Source: Lachnospiraceae bacterium
GTDB lineage: Bacteria; Bacillota; Clostridia; Lachnospirales; Lachnospiraceae
Reading direction: 5' to 3'
NCBI GenBank assembly: GCA_021771695.1
Contig: JAETON010000002.1
Span: 1-64,000, forward strand
DNA: 64,000 bases
Shown here: positions 63,609 to 64,000 of the stretch, piece after piece
Position numbering within the stretch: the stretch's first letter is position 1
Layout of the letters: each line of letters starts with the position of its first letter
Translations under genes and position numbers: made by a program
Notes under the pieces: generated by a model
What the model saw: only the letters and a program-made list of their open reading frames with translations
Database searches by the model: none
Told to the model about the DNA's origin: nothing

Positions 63609-64000
63609 ATGGGAATGCACAAAATCGCAAAGATGCCTTCTCCAGAGGAGTTAAGAGAAGAATTTCCTCTGAGTGAAGAGTTAAAACAAATAAAAGCAGA
63701 CAGAGACACCGAAATCCGAAAGGTATTTACCGGCGAATCTGATAAATTTATTGTAATTATCGGACCATGTTCTGCTGATAATGAAGATGCTGTTATGGAC
63801 TATTTGGAACGACTTGCAAGAGTTCAGAAAGATTTAGAGGAAAGGCTTTTAATTATTCCTCGTATTTATACAAACAAACCTCGTACAACCGGAGATGGAT
63901 ATAAAGGAATGATTCATCAGCCGGACCCTGAAAAAGCTCCAGATATGGCAAGCGGACTCCGCTCTGTACGAAAATTACATGTAGATGCTTTGAAGGCATT
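63609..64000 (+). CDS. DAHP synthase (class I, AroFGH type), N-terminal part
   Basis: The first 130 codons of 3-deoxy-7-phosphoheptulonate synthase, cut by the right edge. IIGPCSADNEDAVMDYLERL and PRIYTNKPRTTGDGYKG are the phosphoenolpyruvate/metal-site segments of the E. coli-type (I-alpha) enzyme. AAGGAG precedes ATG at 63609. First step of the shikimate route that ends with AroC, encoded elsewhere in the window. Confidence 0.93.
   Translation, partial: MGMHKIAKMPSPEELREEFPLSEELKQIKADRDTEIRKVFTGESDKFIVIIGPCSADNEDAVMDYLERLARVQKDLEERLLIIPRIYTNKPRTTGDGYKGMIHQPDPEKAPDMASGLRSVRKLHVDALKA

Noticed and set aside
1-64000. CRISPR arrays, rRNA, prophage structural genes
   Set aside because: No direct-repeat spacing, rRNA segments or phage modules were seen on either strand.

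Overview
The window looks like a chromosome segment of a low-GC, spore-forming Clostridia, most probably a Lachnospiraceae. The support is the spoIIAA-spoIIAB-spoIIAC (sigF) operon, spoIIID, the SCIFF six-cysteine peptide with its radical SAM maturase beside secDF, the 66-residue zinc-type L31, and an FMN-riboswitch-controlled RibU. Species assignment is inference.

Bases 1-3310 are accessory DNA: the C-terminal part of an RHS-repeat protein whose variable tip resembles a GH75 chitosanase-type domain, a decayed IS200/IS605 element, an ImmA/IrrE-type metallopeptidase and a tyrosine integrase, probably remnants of an integrated element. Bases 3400-13600 are a patchwork on both strands: a FAD/Rieske oxidoreductase, rarA, a possible VTC-like protein, spoIIID, a LysR regulator, a previously hidden gamma-glutamyltransferase remnant, a paired chromate-type transporter, two CobW-type GTPases (one His-rich, one fused to a TIGR03943-like domain) and a cold-shock gene with a terminator-like leader.

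From about 13.7 to 49.6 kb nearly everything is minus-strand housekeeping: nadE, prfA-prmC-DUF1385-rpmE, rho, the spoIIA operon, folC, HAD phosphatases, metA, ligA, a pseudouridine synthase, a beta-CASP nuclease, ispF, two tRNAs, sbcCD, recJ, secDF, scfB-SCIFF, yajC, tgt, aroC and an S1-domain protein. Many adjacent genes overlap by a few bases, so they form tightly coupled operons.

Bases 49.66-57.9 kb hold the most distinctive block: a VPKTG-anchored repetitive surface protein, a small coiled-coil protein, a PP2C phosphatase, a non-RD Ser/Thr kinase with one membrane span, and a membrane-tethered Ig-like repeat protein. They run in one direction from one good promoter, with one internal terminator. 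This could be a cell-surface signalling unit and is the best candidate here for an undescribed system. The right end (58.1-64 kb) holds thrC, an M20 amidohydrolase, a DUF1700 protein, a histidine phosphatase, a FlK-like thioesterase, ribU with its riboswitch, and the start of a DAHP synthase gene cut by the window edge.

All domain calls come from reading motifs by eye. No database search was run.
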